A DNA stretch of 52,623 bases from Clostridiales bacterium (lineage in GTDB: Bacteria; Bacillota; Peptococcia; DRI-13; UBA5745). The notes under the pieces are model-generated. The model was not told the DNA's origin and did no database searches. It saw only the letters and a program-made list of their open reading frames with translations. Every line of letters starts with the position of its first letter. Within the stretch, counting starts at the first letter, position 1. Where the stretch lies: NCBI GenBank assembly GCA_009782505.1, contig WRIW01000012.1, forward strand, positions 1 to 52,623, in the 5' to 3' direction. Made by a program: the position numbers and the translations under genes. Shown in pieces: positions 33,547 through 41,782 of the stretch.

Positions 33547-33942
33547 ATGCCAAAAAGAACGGCGACGACAAGGGTCAGGCGCAGAGAACGTAAGAATATC
33601 GATAAGGGCATAGCCCACATCCAATCAACGTTTAATAATACGATCGTGACGATTACCGACACATCCGGCAACGCTATCTCCTGGGCAAGCTCCGGCGGCA
33701 TGGGATTCCGCGGATCGCGAAAAAGCACGCCTTTTGCCGCGCAGATGGCGGCGGAGAAAGCCGCGAAAGCCGCTATCGAGCATGGTATGCGGGAAGTAGA
33801 GTGCTTCGTCAAGGGGCCCGGTTCGGGCCGGGAAGCGGCTATCCGCTCGCTGCAGGCTACCGGGCTTGAGGTAAGCGCCATCAAGGATGTGACGCCCATA
33901 CCCCACAACGGCTGCCGGCCGCCTAAGCGCCGCAGAGTTTAA
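33547..33942 (+). CDS. rpsK: Ribosomal protein S11
   Basis: 131 residues. S11 lies on the 30S platform near the mRNA exit. It has [34 protein letters not shown] and the C-terminal [13 protein letters not shown]. The gene is 16 bases after rpsM. Confidence 0.97.
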   Translation: MPKRTATTRVRRRERKNIDKGIAHIQSTFNNTIVTITDTSGNAISWASSGGMGFRGSRKSTPFAAQMAAEKAAKAAIEHGMREVECFVKGPGSGREAAIRSLQATGLEVSAIKDVTPIPHNGCRPPKRRRV

Positions 33943-33957
33943 AGGAGGATCTAATTC

Positions 33958-34584
33958 ATGGCAAGATATACAGGACCCGTCTGCAGACTATGCCGCCGGG
34001 AAGCAATGAAGCTGTTCCTGAAGGGCGATAAATGCTACACGAAGAAGTGCGCCATCGAAAAAGGCAGGGTGACCCCTGGCCAGCATGGGCAGAGCAGGAA
34101 GAAAGCCACCGAATACGGCACGCAGCTGCGGGAAAAGCAAAAAACCAAGAGGATATACGGGATGCAGGAAGGCCAGTTCAGGCTGACCTTCGATAAAGCA
34201 GAACGCCAGAAAGGCGTCGCGGGCGAAAACTTCCTTGCCCTGCTGGAGCGCCGCCTGGATAATGTGGTATACCGGCTGGGGTTCGCCAACTCGCGGAGAG
34301 AAGCCAGGCAACTGGTCAGGCATAATCACTATACATTGAATGGCCATAAGGCAAATATACCGTCCATGTCCCTGAAGCCGGGCGACGTAGTGGCGGTCAA
34401 GACAAAGAGCAAGGATTCCCCCAAATTCAGGGATATCAGGGAGCTGGCGGCGGGAAAGACGGTTCCGTCCTGGCTGGAAATGGACCCGGACAACATGGCT
34501 GGCCGCGTGGTGGCTTTGCCCACCCGGGACGCCATCGACGTTCCCGTTCAGGAGCACCTGATCGTTGAATTGTATTCCCGATAA
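33958..34584 (+). CDS. rpsD: Ribosomal protein S4 (zinc-binding form)
   Basis: 208 residues. S4 starts 30S assembly and in some bacteria represses its own operon. Four cysteines near the N-terminus (CRLC, then CYTKKC) make the zinc form. An S4 RNA-binding domain follows ([20 protein letters not shown]). The ATG follows AAAGGAGG. Confidence 0.97.
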   Translation: MARYTGPVCRLCRREAMKLFLKGDKCYTKKCAIEKGRVTPGQHGQSRKKATEYGTQLREKQKTKRIYGMQEGQFRLTFDKAERQKGVAGENFLALLERRLDNVVYRLGFANSRREARQLVRHNHYTLNGHKANIPSMSLKPGDVVAVKTKSKDSPKFRDIRELAAGKTVPSWLEMDPDNMAGRVVALPTRDAIDVPVQEHLIVELYSR

Positions 34585-34605
34585 TACGAATAAGGGGGGC
34601 AGCCA

Positions 34606-35553
34606 ATGCTTGAGATCGAAAAGCCAAAAATCGAGTGCGTTGAAAGCAGTGAAGACAGGCGGTACGCCCGCTTTATGGTGGAGCCTTTGGAAAAAGGCTA
34701 TGGGATCACCTTGGGCAACTCATTGCGGCGCATTTTGCTATCCTCTTTACCCGGGGCCGCGGTGACCTCCGTCAAGATCGACGGCGTACTCCATGAGTTT
34801 TCCACCATACCCGGCGTAGTCGAGGACGTAACGGACATTATACTGAATTTAAAAGCCATATCCCTTAAGATATTTGACGACGAGCCCCATACCCTGCGCC
34901 TTGAAGCCGCTTCGGCAGGCGCGGTGACGGCGGGCGATATAGAGCCAAACAGCCAGGTAGAGATACTGAATAAAGATATGGTCATCGCCACCCTGGAAGA
35001 TAAGGCAAGTATATCCATGGAAATTACGGTAGAGCGGGGACGCGGCTACCGCTCCGGCGAGCGCAACAAGAAGGACGAGCACATCATCGGCGTCATCCCT
35101 GTAGACTCTATCTTTTCCCCGGTGACGAAAGTCAACTATACCGTGACAGCCGCCTGGGACGCCACGGGGACGAATTACGACAGGCTCGCCATCGAGGTCT
35201 GGACCGACGGGTCGCTGTATCCGGAGGAGGCGGTAAGTATATCCGCCAGGATCCTCCATGATTATCTGAAAATATTTATGAGCCTTACCGAGCAGGTCAG
35301 CGACGTGGAAATCATGGTCAACCGGGTGGAGGACGAGAAGGATAAGATACTCGACATCAGCATCGAGGAATTAGACCTCTCCGTACGCTCGTACAATTGT
35401 TTAAAGCGGGCGGGGATCAACACCGTGGGGGAGTTGATCATGAAGACGGAAGACGACATGATGAAGGTCAGGAACCTGGGTAAGAAATCCTTGGAAGAGG
35501 TCGACGAGAAGTTAAGCTCTCTGGGGTTAGGCCTCAGAAGGTACGACGAATAG
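34606..35553 (+). CDS. rpoA: RNA polymerase alpha subunit
   Basis: 315 residues. The N-terminal domain dimerises and assembles beta and beta' ([20 protein letters not shown]). After a linker, the C-terminal domain has [19 protein letters not shown] and [14 protein letters not shown] for DNA and activator contacts. The gene is 21 bases after rpsD. Unlike beta and beta' in this window, alpha has no extra acidic tail. Confidence 0.97.
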   Translation: MLEIEKPKIECVESSEDRRYARFMVEPLEKGYGITLGNSLRRILLSSLPGAAVTSVKIDGVLHEFSTIPGVVEDVTDIILNLKAISLKIFDDEPHTLRLEAASAGAVTAGDIEPNSQVEILNKDMVIATLEDKASISMEITVERGRGYRSGERNKKDEHIIGVIPVDSIFSPVTKVNYTVTAAWDATGTNYDRLAIEVWTDGSLYPEEAVSISARILHDYLKIFMSLTEQVSDVEIMVNRVEDEKDKILDISIEELDLSVRSYNCLKRAGINTVGELIMKTEDDMMKVRNLGKKSLEEVDEKLSSLGLGLRRYDE

Positions 35554-35565
35554 GGGGAAGTAACT

Positions 35566-35904
35566 GTGGGATACAGAAAACTGGGCAGAAACACGGGAGC
35601 GCGAAGGGCGCTGATGCGGCATCTGACCACGGCCCTGATCCGCTACGGCAGGATCGAGACCACTGAGCAGAAAGCCAAGGAGTTACGGTCTACCGCGGAG
35701 AAAATGATCACCCTGGGCAAGCAAGGGGATCTGGCCGCGCGCCGGATGGCTCTGGCATATATCATGGACGAAACGGTAGTCAAGAGCCTCTTTGACGAAG
35801 TGGCGCCGAAGTACAAGGACCGCAACGGCGGTTATACCCGCATCATCAAGGGCGGCAACCGCAGGGGCGACGCCGCGCAGATGTGCTACATCGAACTGGT
35901 GTAA
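35566..35904 (+). CDS. rplQ: Ribosomal protein L17
   Basis: 112 residues from a GTG at 35566. L17 is at the tunnel exit side of the 50S subunit. It has [20 protein letters not shown] and the C-terminal [20 protein letters not shown]. It ends the array. The ABC (ecfA) genes that often follow it in Bacillota are replaced here by a cupin gene. Confidence 0.97.
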   Translation: MGYRKLGRNTGARRALMRHLTTALIRYGRIETTEQKAKELRSTAEKMITLGKQGDLAARRMALAYIMDETVVKSLFDEVAPKYKDRNGGYTRIIKGGNRRGDAAQMCYIELV

Positions 35905-35967
35905 GGCGCGTGGGCGACGGCAGGGACTTCTTACTCGATGCAGCGGCTTAACGCCGCGAGTAGACAA

Positions 35968-36019
35968 CAGGGATATTCCGGGGCGGACATATGAGTGATG
36001 CCGATCCGGAATGTCCCTG
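35968..36019 (+). terminator. Long hairpin between rplQ and the cupin gene
   Basis: A 14-base arm at 35968-35981 (CAGGGATATTCCGG) pairs with 36006-36019 (CCGGAATGTCCCTG) with one wobble, around a 24-base loop. No T run follows, so it may be a weak terminator, an mRNA stabiliser or a processing site rather than a classic terminator. Confidence 0.5.
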
Positions 36020-36041
36020 TAATGATGAAAGGGTGGGAATA

Positions 36042-37043
36042 ATGGCAAGACCGATCAAAGTCAACAAACCGCGATACCTGATAGACCTCAATGACGAGAG
36101 CCATTGGCTGTACACCGCTTCGCCGCCCGTGACCCGGGCGAACGGGAAACCCAGCGAGGAAATGGCCGTCTTCATCCGGCCGGACGACAGCGGGCAAAAG
36201 CTTTACGCGATGACGGACTCCATCATGATGGATACGGAAAGCGAAGAGTACCTGATGGGCTTTCACGAGCATCGCACCGGGTACGAGACATGGTTTGTGG
36301 ACAGCAACGCCATGGACCTGTATGTGATGGGGAAGATCACCCGGGTGGAGCCGGGGAGCTTTTTCCACTTACAGCCTTACATGATCCATCGCATGTACAA
36401 TCATGGGGATGTGAAGTTCCGCGGGTTCTTTCAGAACTGGAGCGGTTCGGATTCCGTGCCCTATACCCAGCTGATGGAGCACTACCAACCCGGCCTCAAA
36501 GCGAAGTTCAAGGAAACGGAGCTTTTCCGGGCGGGGGGCGACTCCTTTCGCCATGAGCCCATGGACTATGTGCGTGTGCCGAATGAAGAGGTCTATCCGG
36601 TCAGGCATCCGGACAGGCCCATCGCGAAGTATGAGCTGGAAGGCGTCACGGTGAAGCTCATGGTTGGGCGATGGGAATGCGCCGGGGTCCGGGAAATCAA
36701 TTACTTTGAGTTTGAGAAAGGCTTCAAGGCGGAGACCGTGGACTTCCCGGCATATCGCGAGCTTTACTATGTGAGGGAAGGGGAAGTCAAGTTCAAGATA
36801 TTTGACGACGAATTCATTGCCCGCAAAGAGAATCTTGTGGATATACCCAAGTACATCCCCCATAGCATAGAGGCGCTGACGAAATCGGCGATGTACGATA
36901 TGGGCGGCATGACCTGTTGGTATGATTTCCTGCACGACTATACCACGCTGCTGAAAAAGTTCCCGGACAGGGCAAAGAACCCCGAGGAGATCGAGGCGTT
37001 GAGAAAGGTCAACGGCTGCCAGATCAAGTCATTTGGGTTTTGA
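36042..37043 (+). CDS. Bicupin-domain protein of unknown function
   Basis: 333 residues with two cupin barrels. The first keeps metal-binding residues: H75 and H77, E82 (HEHRTGYE) and H116 followed by RMYN (116-120). The second, around residues 225-290 (AYRELYYVREGEVKFKIFDD and IPKYIPHSIEAL), lacks an evident HxH set and may be structural. Cupins include dioxygenases, isomerases and decarboxylases; the substrate cannot be read from sequence. The ATG at 36042 follows AAAGGGTGGG. The gene is transcribed away from rplQ and converges with the XRE gene, overlapping it by 20 bases. Confidence 0.75.
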   Translation: MARPIKVNKPRYLIDLNDESHWLYTASPPVTRANGKPSEEMAVFIRPDDSGQKLYAMTDSIMMDTESEEYLMGFHEHRTGYETWFVDSNAMDLYVMGKITRVEPGSFFHLQPYMIHRMYNHGDVKFRGFFQNWSGSDSVPYTQLMEHYQPGLKAKFKETELFRAGGDSFRHEPMDYVRVPNEEVYPVRHPDRPIAKYELEGVTVKLMVGRWECAGVREINYFEFEKGFKAETVDFPAYRELYYVREGEVKFKIFDDEFIARKENLVDIPKYIPHSIEALTKSAMYDMGGMTCWYDFLHDYTTLLKKFPDRAKNPEEIEALRKVNGCQIKSFGF

Positions 37044-37470
37044 GATAAGCTACGTCTTCGTCTTCTTCCGCTTCATCCGCCGCTTCGGTATCTTCGGCGT
37101 TGGCTTCGTCGTCGGCGTCTTCGCCTTCTTCCGCTTCCTCTTCGTCTTCCGGCTGCGGCTGCTTTTCGGCAAGCATCTTGACTATCCCCATGATGTAGGA
37201 CATGGATACGCCGTCCAGCTTCTTCAGATCCTCGACGAGTTCGTTTAGCGCCTCAGGCTGGGGGTTGTCCAGGTCAAAAAACTCCTGGGGCGTGATGCCC
37301 AAAAACTCACAGATATAAAAGAAGGACTGCATCGACGGAAGCATCTTCTTATTTTCAATATGATTGATGTAGTTCTGATTCTGGCCGAGGATCAGGCTCA
37401 TCTCCCGGGCAGACCTCTCTTTGAGACGTCTCAACTTCATAAGCCGCTCGGCGATAAATTCCTCATACAT
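37024..37470 (-). CDS. XRE-family regulator with an acidic C-terminal tail
   Basis: 148 residues. An N-terminal helix-turn-helix of the Cro/C1 (XRE) type spans about 5-60 (LKRLKERSAREMSLILGQ-like start, then NQNYINHIENKKMLPSM). A helical middle part follows, and then a tail of about 45 mainly Glu, Asp and Ala residues (about 97-142). The start at 37470 follows GGAGG; an earlier in-frame ATG would fall on that site. A TACAAT at 37494-37499 (read on the minus strand) may be its -10. The target genes are unknown; candidates are the adjacent cupin and ABC transporter genes. Confidence 0.8.
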   Translation of the reverse strand: MYEEFIAERLMKLRRLKERSAREMSLILGQNQNYINHIENKKMLPSMQSFFYICEFLGITPQEFFDLDNPQPEALNELVEDLKKLDGVSMSYIMGIVKMLAEKQPQPEDEEEAEEGEDADDEANAEDTEAADEAEEDEDVAYLKTQMT

Positions 37471-37605
37471 GGACTCACGCCCCTCCATACTATTGTACAC
37501 GCTCGACCCTCAAAAACCGTAAGGCTTCACACGCTATTTTTTTCCAGATATAAGATTAAAAGTTGTAGCGAGGGGTTTTTGACAGAAAAACGCTTTTGGG
37601 GGCGA

Positions 37606-37626
37606 CAAAAAAGGAAGCCGCTTCCT
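37606..37626 (-). terminator. Terminator of the dipeptide-type ABC operon
   Basis: On the minus strand AGGAAG-CGG-CTTCCT is followed by a T-rich run ending in GTC. It lies about 100 bases after the stop of the last ABC gene. Confidence 0.65.
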
Positions 37627-37723
37627 GCAATGCTATTGTTTGCTAATCGTGAAACAATGGGCGGGAGGGGGCTTCTGTTTTGTTCGGTTTACTTAGGCGC
37701 GGGCGGGTTTGGGGCTCAGTTCG

Positions 37724-38680
37724 TCAGCATTTGACGCAGGCGGCAAAATGCCCGGGGGATATCTCCCGGAGAGGCGGCACGCTTTGCCCGCAAGCGGGCT
37801 CGGCCTCGGGGCATCTCAGGCGAAAAGGGCAGCCGGCCGGCAGGTCGATAGCGCTGGGCGTCTCGCCGCCGAGAACCTCTATCCCTTGCCCGCGCTCGGC
37901 TTCTACCCGGAAGGTCGACGCGTACAGCGCTTTCGTGTAAGGGTGCCGCGCGCCGCCCACCAGCATTGGGCTGGGAAACTGCTCCAATACATACCCGAGG
38001 TACATCACCGCGATCCTGTCGCTAAGCTGGCTGACGAGGGTAAGGTCATGGGAGATAAAGAGCAGGGAGATATCGCTGCTTTGGCGAAGGTCGCCGAGAA
38101 GCCGGACGATCCGCTCCTGTATAGAGACGTCCAGGGCGCTGGTGGGTTCGTCGCAGATCAACAGCAAGGGGTCGAGGGCTATGGCCCTCGCGATGGCTAC
38201 GCGCTGCAGCTCGCCGCCGCTCAACTGGTGGGGGTATCGCTGTGCGAAGCTCTCGGAGAGATCGACGGACGCCAGGAGGGACAAAGCCTTTTCCCCGGCG
38301 TCTTTCTTCGATAGCAGGCTGAAATTGAGGAAGGGCTCCCGCAGGAATTCGCCGATCTTCATACGGGGGCTGAATTCGCTGATGGGATCCTGGAAAATGA
38401 TCTGCATCTTGCGCCGCAAGGCGCGCAAAGAATCGCCGCGTAAGCCCATGATCGGTTCCCCGGCGAAGTGGATCTCGCCTTCCGATACCGGCTCTACCCT
38501 CGCGATGAGCCTGGCGAGCGTGCTTTTGCCGCAGCCGCTTTCCCCGACGATAGCGAGGCATTCTCCCGCGGCCAGCTCCAGGCTGACGCCGTTGACTGCC
38601 CGGAGGATCTGCCTACCCGGTAAGTAAAAGCGCTTATGGACGTTTGTAAGCTTGAGAAGGGGCTGGTCTGCCACAGGCAT
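37724..38680 (-). CDS. ABC transporter ATPase, OppF/DppF type
   Basis: 318 residues. Walker A GESGCGKS (46-53), signature LSGGE (153-157) and Walker B with LLLICDE (172-178) are intact. The C-terminal extension with three Cys (CPFRLRCPEAEPAC) is typical of oligopeptide and dipeptide transporter ATPases. It powers uptake with its partner ATPase at 38765. The ATG at 38680 is preferred to an upstream TTG that lies in the spacer. It is the last gene of a four-gene minus-strand operon. Confidence 0.9.
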   Translation of the reverse strand: MPVADQPLLKLTNVHKRFYLPGRQILRAVNGVSLELAAGECLAIVGESGCGKSTLARLIARVEPVSEGEIHFAGEPIMGLRGDSLRALRRKMQIIFQDPISEFSPRMKIGEFLREPFLNFSLLSKKDAGEKALSLLASVDLSESFAQRYPHQLSGGELQRVAIARAIALDPLLLICDEPTSALDVSIQERIVRLLGDLRQSSDISLLFISHDLTLVSQLSDRIAVMYLGYVLEQFPSPMLVGGARHPYTKALYASTFRVEAERGQGIEVLGGETPSAIDLPAGCPFRLRCPEAEPACGQSVPPLREISPGHFAACVKC

Positions 38681-38764
38681 TAGCCCGCCTGCGGCAGGTC
38701 GTGGTTGGTGGGCTGTAGGCAATGGGATTGACCTCCATGTCCGGCTGCTTTCTTTGCGCGGGCC

Positions 38765-39571
38765 TCACGCGGAGCCCGCTGCTTTCATCGTAGGTACGGC
38801 AGCCAGTAAACTTTTCGTATAGTCGTGCTGCGGGTCAAGGATCACCTGGTCGCGGGAACCGGATTCGACGATGCGCCCCTTGCGCATAACGACTATGGTG
38901 TCCGCCATATACGCGGCGACGCCGAAGTTGTGCGTTACCAGAATGATGCTTGTGCCGAAACGCTCCCGGTAGGAAAGCATCTGACGGATGACCTGGGCTT
39001 GCAGCATCACATCCAAGGTGCTGGTCGGCTCGTCGGCCAGCAAGATATCCGGCTTGGCGTACTCGGAGATCGCCATAGCCAGGGCGATACGCTGGCACAT
39101 TCCTCCGGATAGCTCAAAGGTATAGGAATTCATGATCCGCCCCGGGTCGGGGAGATGCATGTCCGCCAGTACCCGCAAGGCCATACGCCGGGCTTCAGCC
39201 GCGGAGAGGAGCCGGTGGCTGCGGAGGCTCTCCGTGAACTGGCTCCCGATCTTGCGCTTGGGGTCAAGGCTCGAACGGGCGTCCTGAAAAGCCAAAGCGA
39301 TCGTTCGGCCACGCAGGGCGCGGAGCTGGCGGGGCGGTAAACGCGTCAGGTCGAGACCCTGGCACAGGATGCGCCCTTCCGTGATCCTGCCGCCTCCGGG
39401 CAGTAAGCCGATGACGGCGCGGATCAAAGTGGACTTGCCGCTCCCGCTTTCCCCCGCGACGACCACGATCTCGCTTTTCGCCATGGTAAAACCCGCGTGA
39501 TCTACCGCCGGCTCGCCGTGAGGGTAACTAACCGTCAGGTTGTCGATTTCCAAAAAAGGCTTCGTAGTCAT
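38765..39571 (-). CDS. ABC transporter ATPase, OppD/DppD type
   Basis: 268 residues. Walker A GESGSGKS (40-47), signature LSGGM (154-158) and Walker B DILLADE are intact. It lacks the Cys-rich C-terminal extension of full-length DppD (about 320 residues), so it is the short variant seen in nickel-type systems. It overlaps the permease gene before it by 4 bases (ATGA). Confidence 0.9.
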   Translation of the reverse strand: MTTKPFLEIDNLTVSYPHGEPAVDHAGFTMAKSEIVVVAGESGSGKSTLIRAVIGLLPGGGRITEGRILCQGLDLTRLPPRQLRALRGRTIALAFQDARSSLDPKRKIGSQFTESLRSHRLLSAAEARRMALRVLADMHLPDPGRIMNSYTFELSGGMCQRIALAMAISEYAKPDILLADEPTSTLDVMLQAQVIRQMLSYRERFGTSIILVTHNFGVAAYMADTIVVMRKGRIVESGSRDQVILDPQHDYTKSLLAAVPTMKAAGSA

Positions 39572-40434
39572 GTGGTACCGGTTCCTTTAGCTGTGTTTCT
39601 CCGGCTGCGCTTCCTTGGGGCATGGGCGTGACTAAGCTTCGGATCAAGGAAGTCCCGCAAGCTGTCCCCCAAGAGATTGAAGACGACAACGGTGATGATC
39701 AGAACCATACTGGTATAGATCAGCATATGGGGATAAAGGAGCATGCCATTTCTGCTCGCGGCGATCATGTTGCCCCACTCCGGGGCCGGCGGCGGTGTCA
39801 CAAGGCCCAGAAAGGATAAGGTAGAGATGGTGATCATCATTTCGCCTATGTCCAGCGTCGTCATGATCACAATATGGGGGAGGGCGTTGGGCAGGATGTA
39901 TTTGATGACGATGCGGGGCAAGCGCGCCCCACCAAACCTGGCTTGTATCAAATAATTGCTGCGGCGTATATCTTTGACGAGCCCGCTGGTGAGACGGGCA
40001 TACTTCGCCCAGGAGACGGCGCCCAAGGCGATGATGGTATGATAGATGCTTGGCCCCATGATCCCCGCCACGGCGATAGCGAATACCATCGTGGGGAAAG
40101 CCAGCAGGATATCGGCAGCCTGCATCGCTAATGCATCCGCGAAGCCGCCTATGTACCCGGCAGCTAAGCCGATGGCCGCGCCGACGATAGTGACGATGAG
40201 CACCATCGCCAGGGTCAGGGCAAAGGAGTTTCGCGCCCCGTAGAGGAGGCGGGAAAATAAATCCCTGCCCAGAGTGTCGGTGCCAAGCCAATGCCCGCTT
40301 CCGGGAGGCCGGACAGTGTTTCTCAAATCGATCCGAAAGGGGTCGTCAGGGGCCAACAGCGGGCCGAAGACGGCGACGAGGAGAATCATTGCCGCCAGGG
40401 CTATAAGGACGTATAGGCGAAGCCGCTTGAGCAT
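39568..40434 (-). CDS. ABC transporter permease, DppC/NikC type
   Basis: 288 residues. A first membrane span at about 8-28 is followed by the family stretch GTDTLGRDLFSRLLYGARNS. The BPD-type permease domain with five further spans then follows. The EAA-like loop lies near ARFGGARLPRIVIKYILPNA. The start at 40434 is chosen because upstream sequence belongs to the end of the next permease gene. The substrate is not known; peptides or nickel chelates are typical. Confidence 0.9.
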   Translation of the reverse strand: MLKRLRLYVLIALAAMILLVAVFGPLLAPDDPFRIDLRNTVRPPGSGHWLGTDTLGRDLFSRLLYGARNSFALTLAMVLIVTIVGAAIGLAAGYIGGFADALAMQAADILLAFPTMVFAIAVAGIMGPSIYHTIIALGAVSWAKYARLTSGLVKDIRRSNYLIQARFGGARLPRIVIKYILPNALPHIVIMTTLDIGEMMITISTLSFLGLVTPPPAPEWGNMIAASRNGMLLYPHMLIYTSMVLIITVVVFNLLGDSLRDFLDPKLSHAHAPRKRSRRNTAKGTGTT

Positions 40435-40439
40435 AGGAA

Positions 40440-41318
40440 TTATGCCGCTCCTTTCCGATGAAGCTGAGGATCGAAGAAATAGATCAGGACGTCGATGATA
40501 AATCTGGCGACAATATAGAATATCGCCATCCATATCACGTATGCCTGGATCACAGTGTAATCCCGGACGCGGATGGATTGCACCGTAAGGGAACCGATCC
40601 CCCTCCAGACGAACATCATCTCGATGATGGCGATGCCGCTGAGGAGCTGCCCGATGATGACGCCCAGGGAAGAAAGGATGGAGGCCATGGCATTTGGCAG
40701 GATATGAAGCCGGATGATGCGCGGCATACCGATTCCACGGGCGGCGGCGCCCGTGACATAGTCCTGATTAAGCTCTTCCAGCACGGCGCCCCGAACTTGC
40801 CTGACATACCGCGATATCAGCGGCGTCGAAAGGGCGATCACCGGCAGAACCATCCCTCTTGGATCGTCGCCGCTAATGATAGGGAGTAGCTTCAGCCGCA
40901 GGCTGAAAAACAGGATAAGATATACGCCCAACACAAAGTTGGGGACGGCGGTCCCGATAAAGGAAAAAAAGCGCACTACGTAGTCGAAGGGGCTGTCCTT
41001 TTTCACCGCGGTGAGTACTCCCAGAAGCAGGGAAAAGAACACCACCACTAGGAGAGAAATGCAGGCGTGCTTGACTGTGCTCGGTATAAACTGGCCGAAT
41101 CCTACAAAGGCCGAGCGTCGGTAACCCATGATGACCTGGTCGCTACCGACGAAAATACGGCGCAGCCAGGTCAAGTAGTTGAGCAGGAAAGACGTCCCTT
41201 CGCCACCCCTCCCCACAGCGCTGTAGGGGACGGCGATAGTGAGAGCGTAAGTAAAAAAGGAAACCCCGAGAAAGACGATGAACAGCTGCGCGAGCCGGGT
41301 GATAAGAAATCTCTTCAT
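40440..41318 (-). CDS. ABC transporter permease, DppB/NikB type
   Basis: 292 residues. It begins with MKRFLITRLAQLFIVFLGVS, the usual first span, and has an EAA-like loop at TGAAARGIGMPRIIRLHILP. It pairs with the DppC-like permease 5 bases downstream. As first gene of the operon it has a weak ribosome binding site. The usual substrate-binding protein gene is absent from this operon; the nearest is at 19101-20753. Confidence 0.9.
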   Translation of the reverse strand: MKRFLITRLAQLFIVFLGVSFFTYALTIAVPYSAVGRGGEGTSFLLNYLTWLRRIFVGSDQVIMGYRRSAFVGFGQFIPSTVKHACISLLVVVFFSLLLGVLTAVKKDSPFDYVVRFFSFIGTAVPNFVLGVYLILFFSLRLKLLPIISGDDPRGMVLPVIALSTPLISRYVRQVRGAVLEELNQDYVTGAAARGIGMPRIIRLHILPNAMASILSSLGVIIGQLLSGIAIIEMMFVWRGIGSLTVQSIRVRDYTVIQAYVIWMAIFYIVARFIIDVLIYFFDPQLHRKGAA

Positions 41319-41347
41319 TCGTATATTCTGTCCGATCCTGTAAGCAT

Positions 41348-41363
41348 TGCTGATGCGTCAGCA
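41348..41363. promoter_or_regulatory. Perfect palindrome in the leader of the ABC operon
   Basis: TGCTGA-TGCG-TCAGCA, placed about 20-35 bases after the expected start of the minus-strand transcript. This is where a repressor or an RNA hairpin could act. No matching regulator is identified. Confidence 0.4.
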
Positions 41364-41389
41364 TAAGTCTGCCGCGAAAGGCTAATCCT

Positions 41390-41418
41390 ATTCTATAGCA
41401 AAAAAGCCGAATTGTGAA
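41390..41418 (-). promoter_or_regulatory. Probable promoter of the dipeptide-type ABC operon
   Basis: On the minus strand, TTCACA (41418-41413) and TAGAAT (41395-41390) are 17 bases apart. It faces away from the benzoyl-CoA reductase-like operon and lies just outside palindromic repeat copy 3. Confidence 0.6.
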
Positions 41419-41434
41419 GCTGTAGTAGTCAGTA

Positions 41435-41695
41435 AAGGGTACAGTTCAGGGTAGCGGGACCCAGGGCGCGCCTACTTGCCGCGACGGATTGAACGGCTTC
41501 GTCTGCCGGATAAGAAATCGCAAACCTGGCAAATCCGTAGGCGTGACACGATGTCACGCCAGACGGAATCGCGACACGGACGTCGCGTTGGAGTCGGTAG
41601 GAGTTGCGTCGAACGATTTCTATATCTGGCCGGAGCTGTGAACCGTCGCGGCAAGTAGGCGCGCCCTGGGTCCCGCTACCCTGAACTGTACCCTT
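41435..41695 (+). repeat. Palindromic structured repeat, copy 3, with 53-bp perfect inverted ends
   Basis: Positions 41435-41487 and 41643-41695 are exact reverse complements over 53 bases. Between them are the conserved inner stem (CCGGATAAGAAATCG with CGATTTCTATATCTGG), the hairpin GGCGTGACA/TGTCACGCC (41540-41560) and CGCGAC/GTCGCG (41570-41587). The core is nearly identical to copy 1. It occupies the gap between the divergent ABC and benzoyl-CoA reductase-like operons. No target-site duplication is evident at its ends. Near-perfect arms suggest a recent arrival or active maintenance. Confidence 0.9.
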
Positions 41696-41698
41696 CGT

Positions 41699-41727
41699 TT
41701 GACGGAGCCGGCTTTTTGCGGTACAAT
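41699..41727 (+). promoter_or_regulatory. Promoter of the benzoyl-CoA reductase-like operon
   Basis: TTGACG (41699-41704), a 17-base spacer and TACAAT (41722-41727). The -35 begins only 3 bases after palindromic repeat copy 3. Transcription would begin near 41734, about 50 bases before the first gene. Confidence 0.75.
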
Positions 41728-41782
41728 TCGGTATGGAGTTATTTCGCAGAGCCGTACGCGGAAGCAGGAAGCAGGTAAAGGG

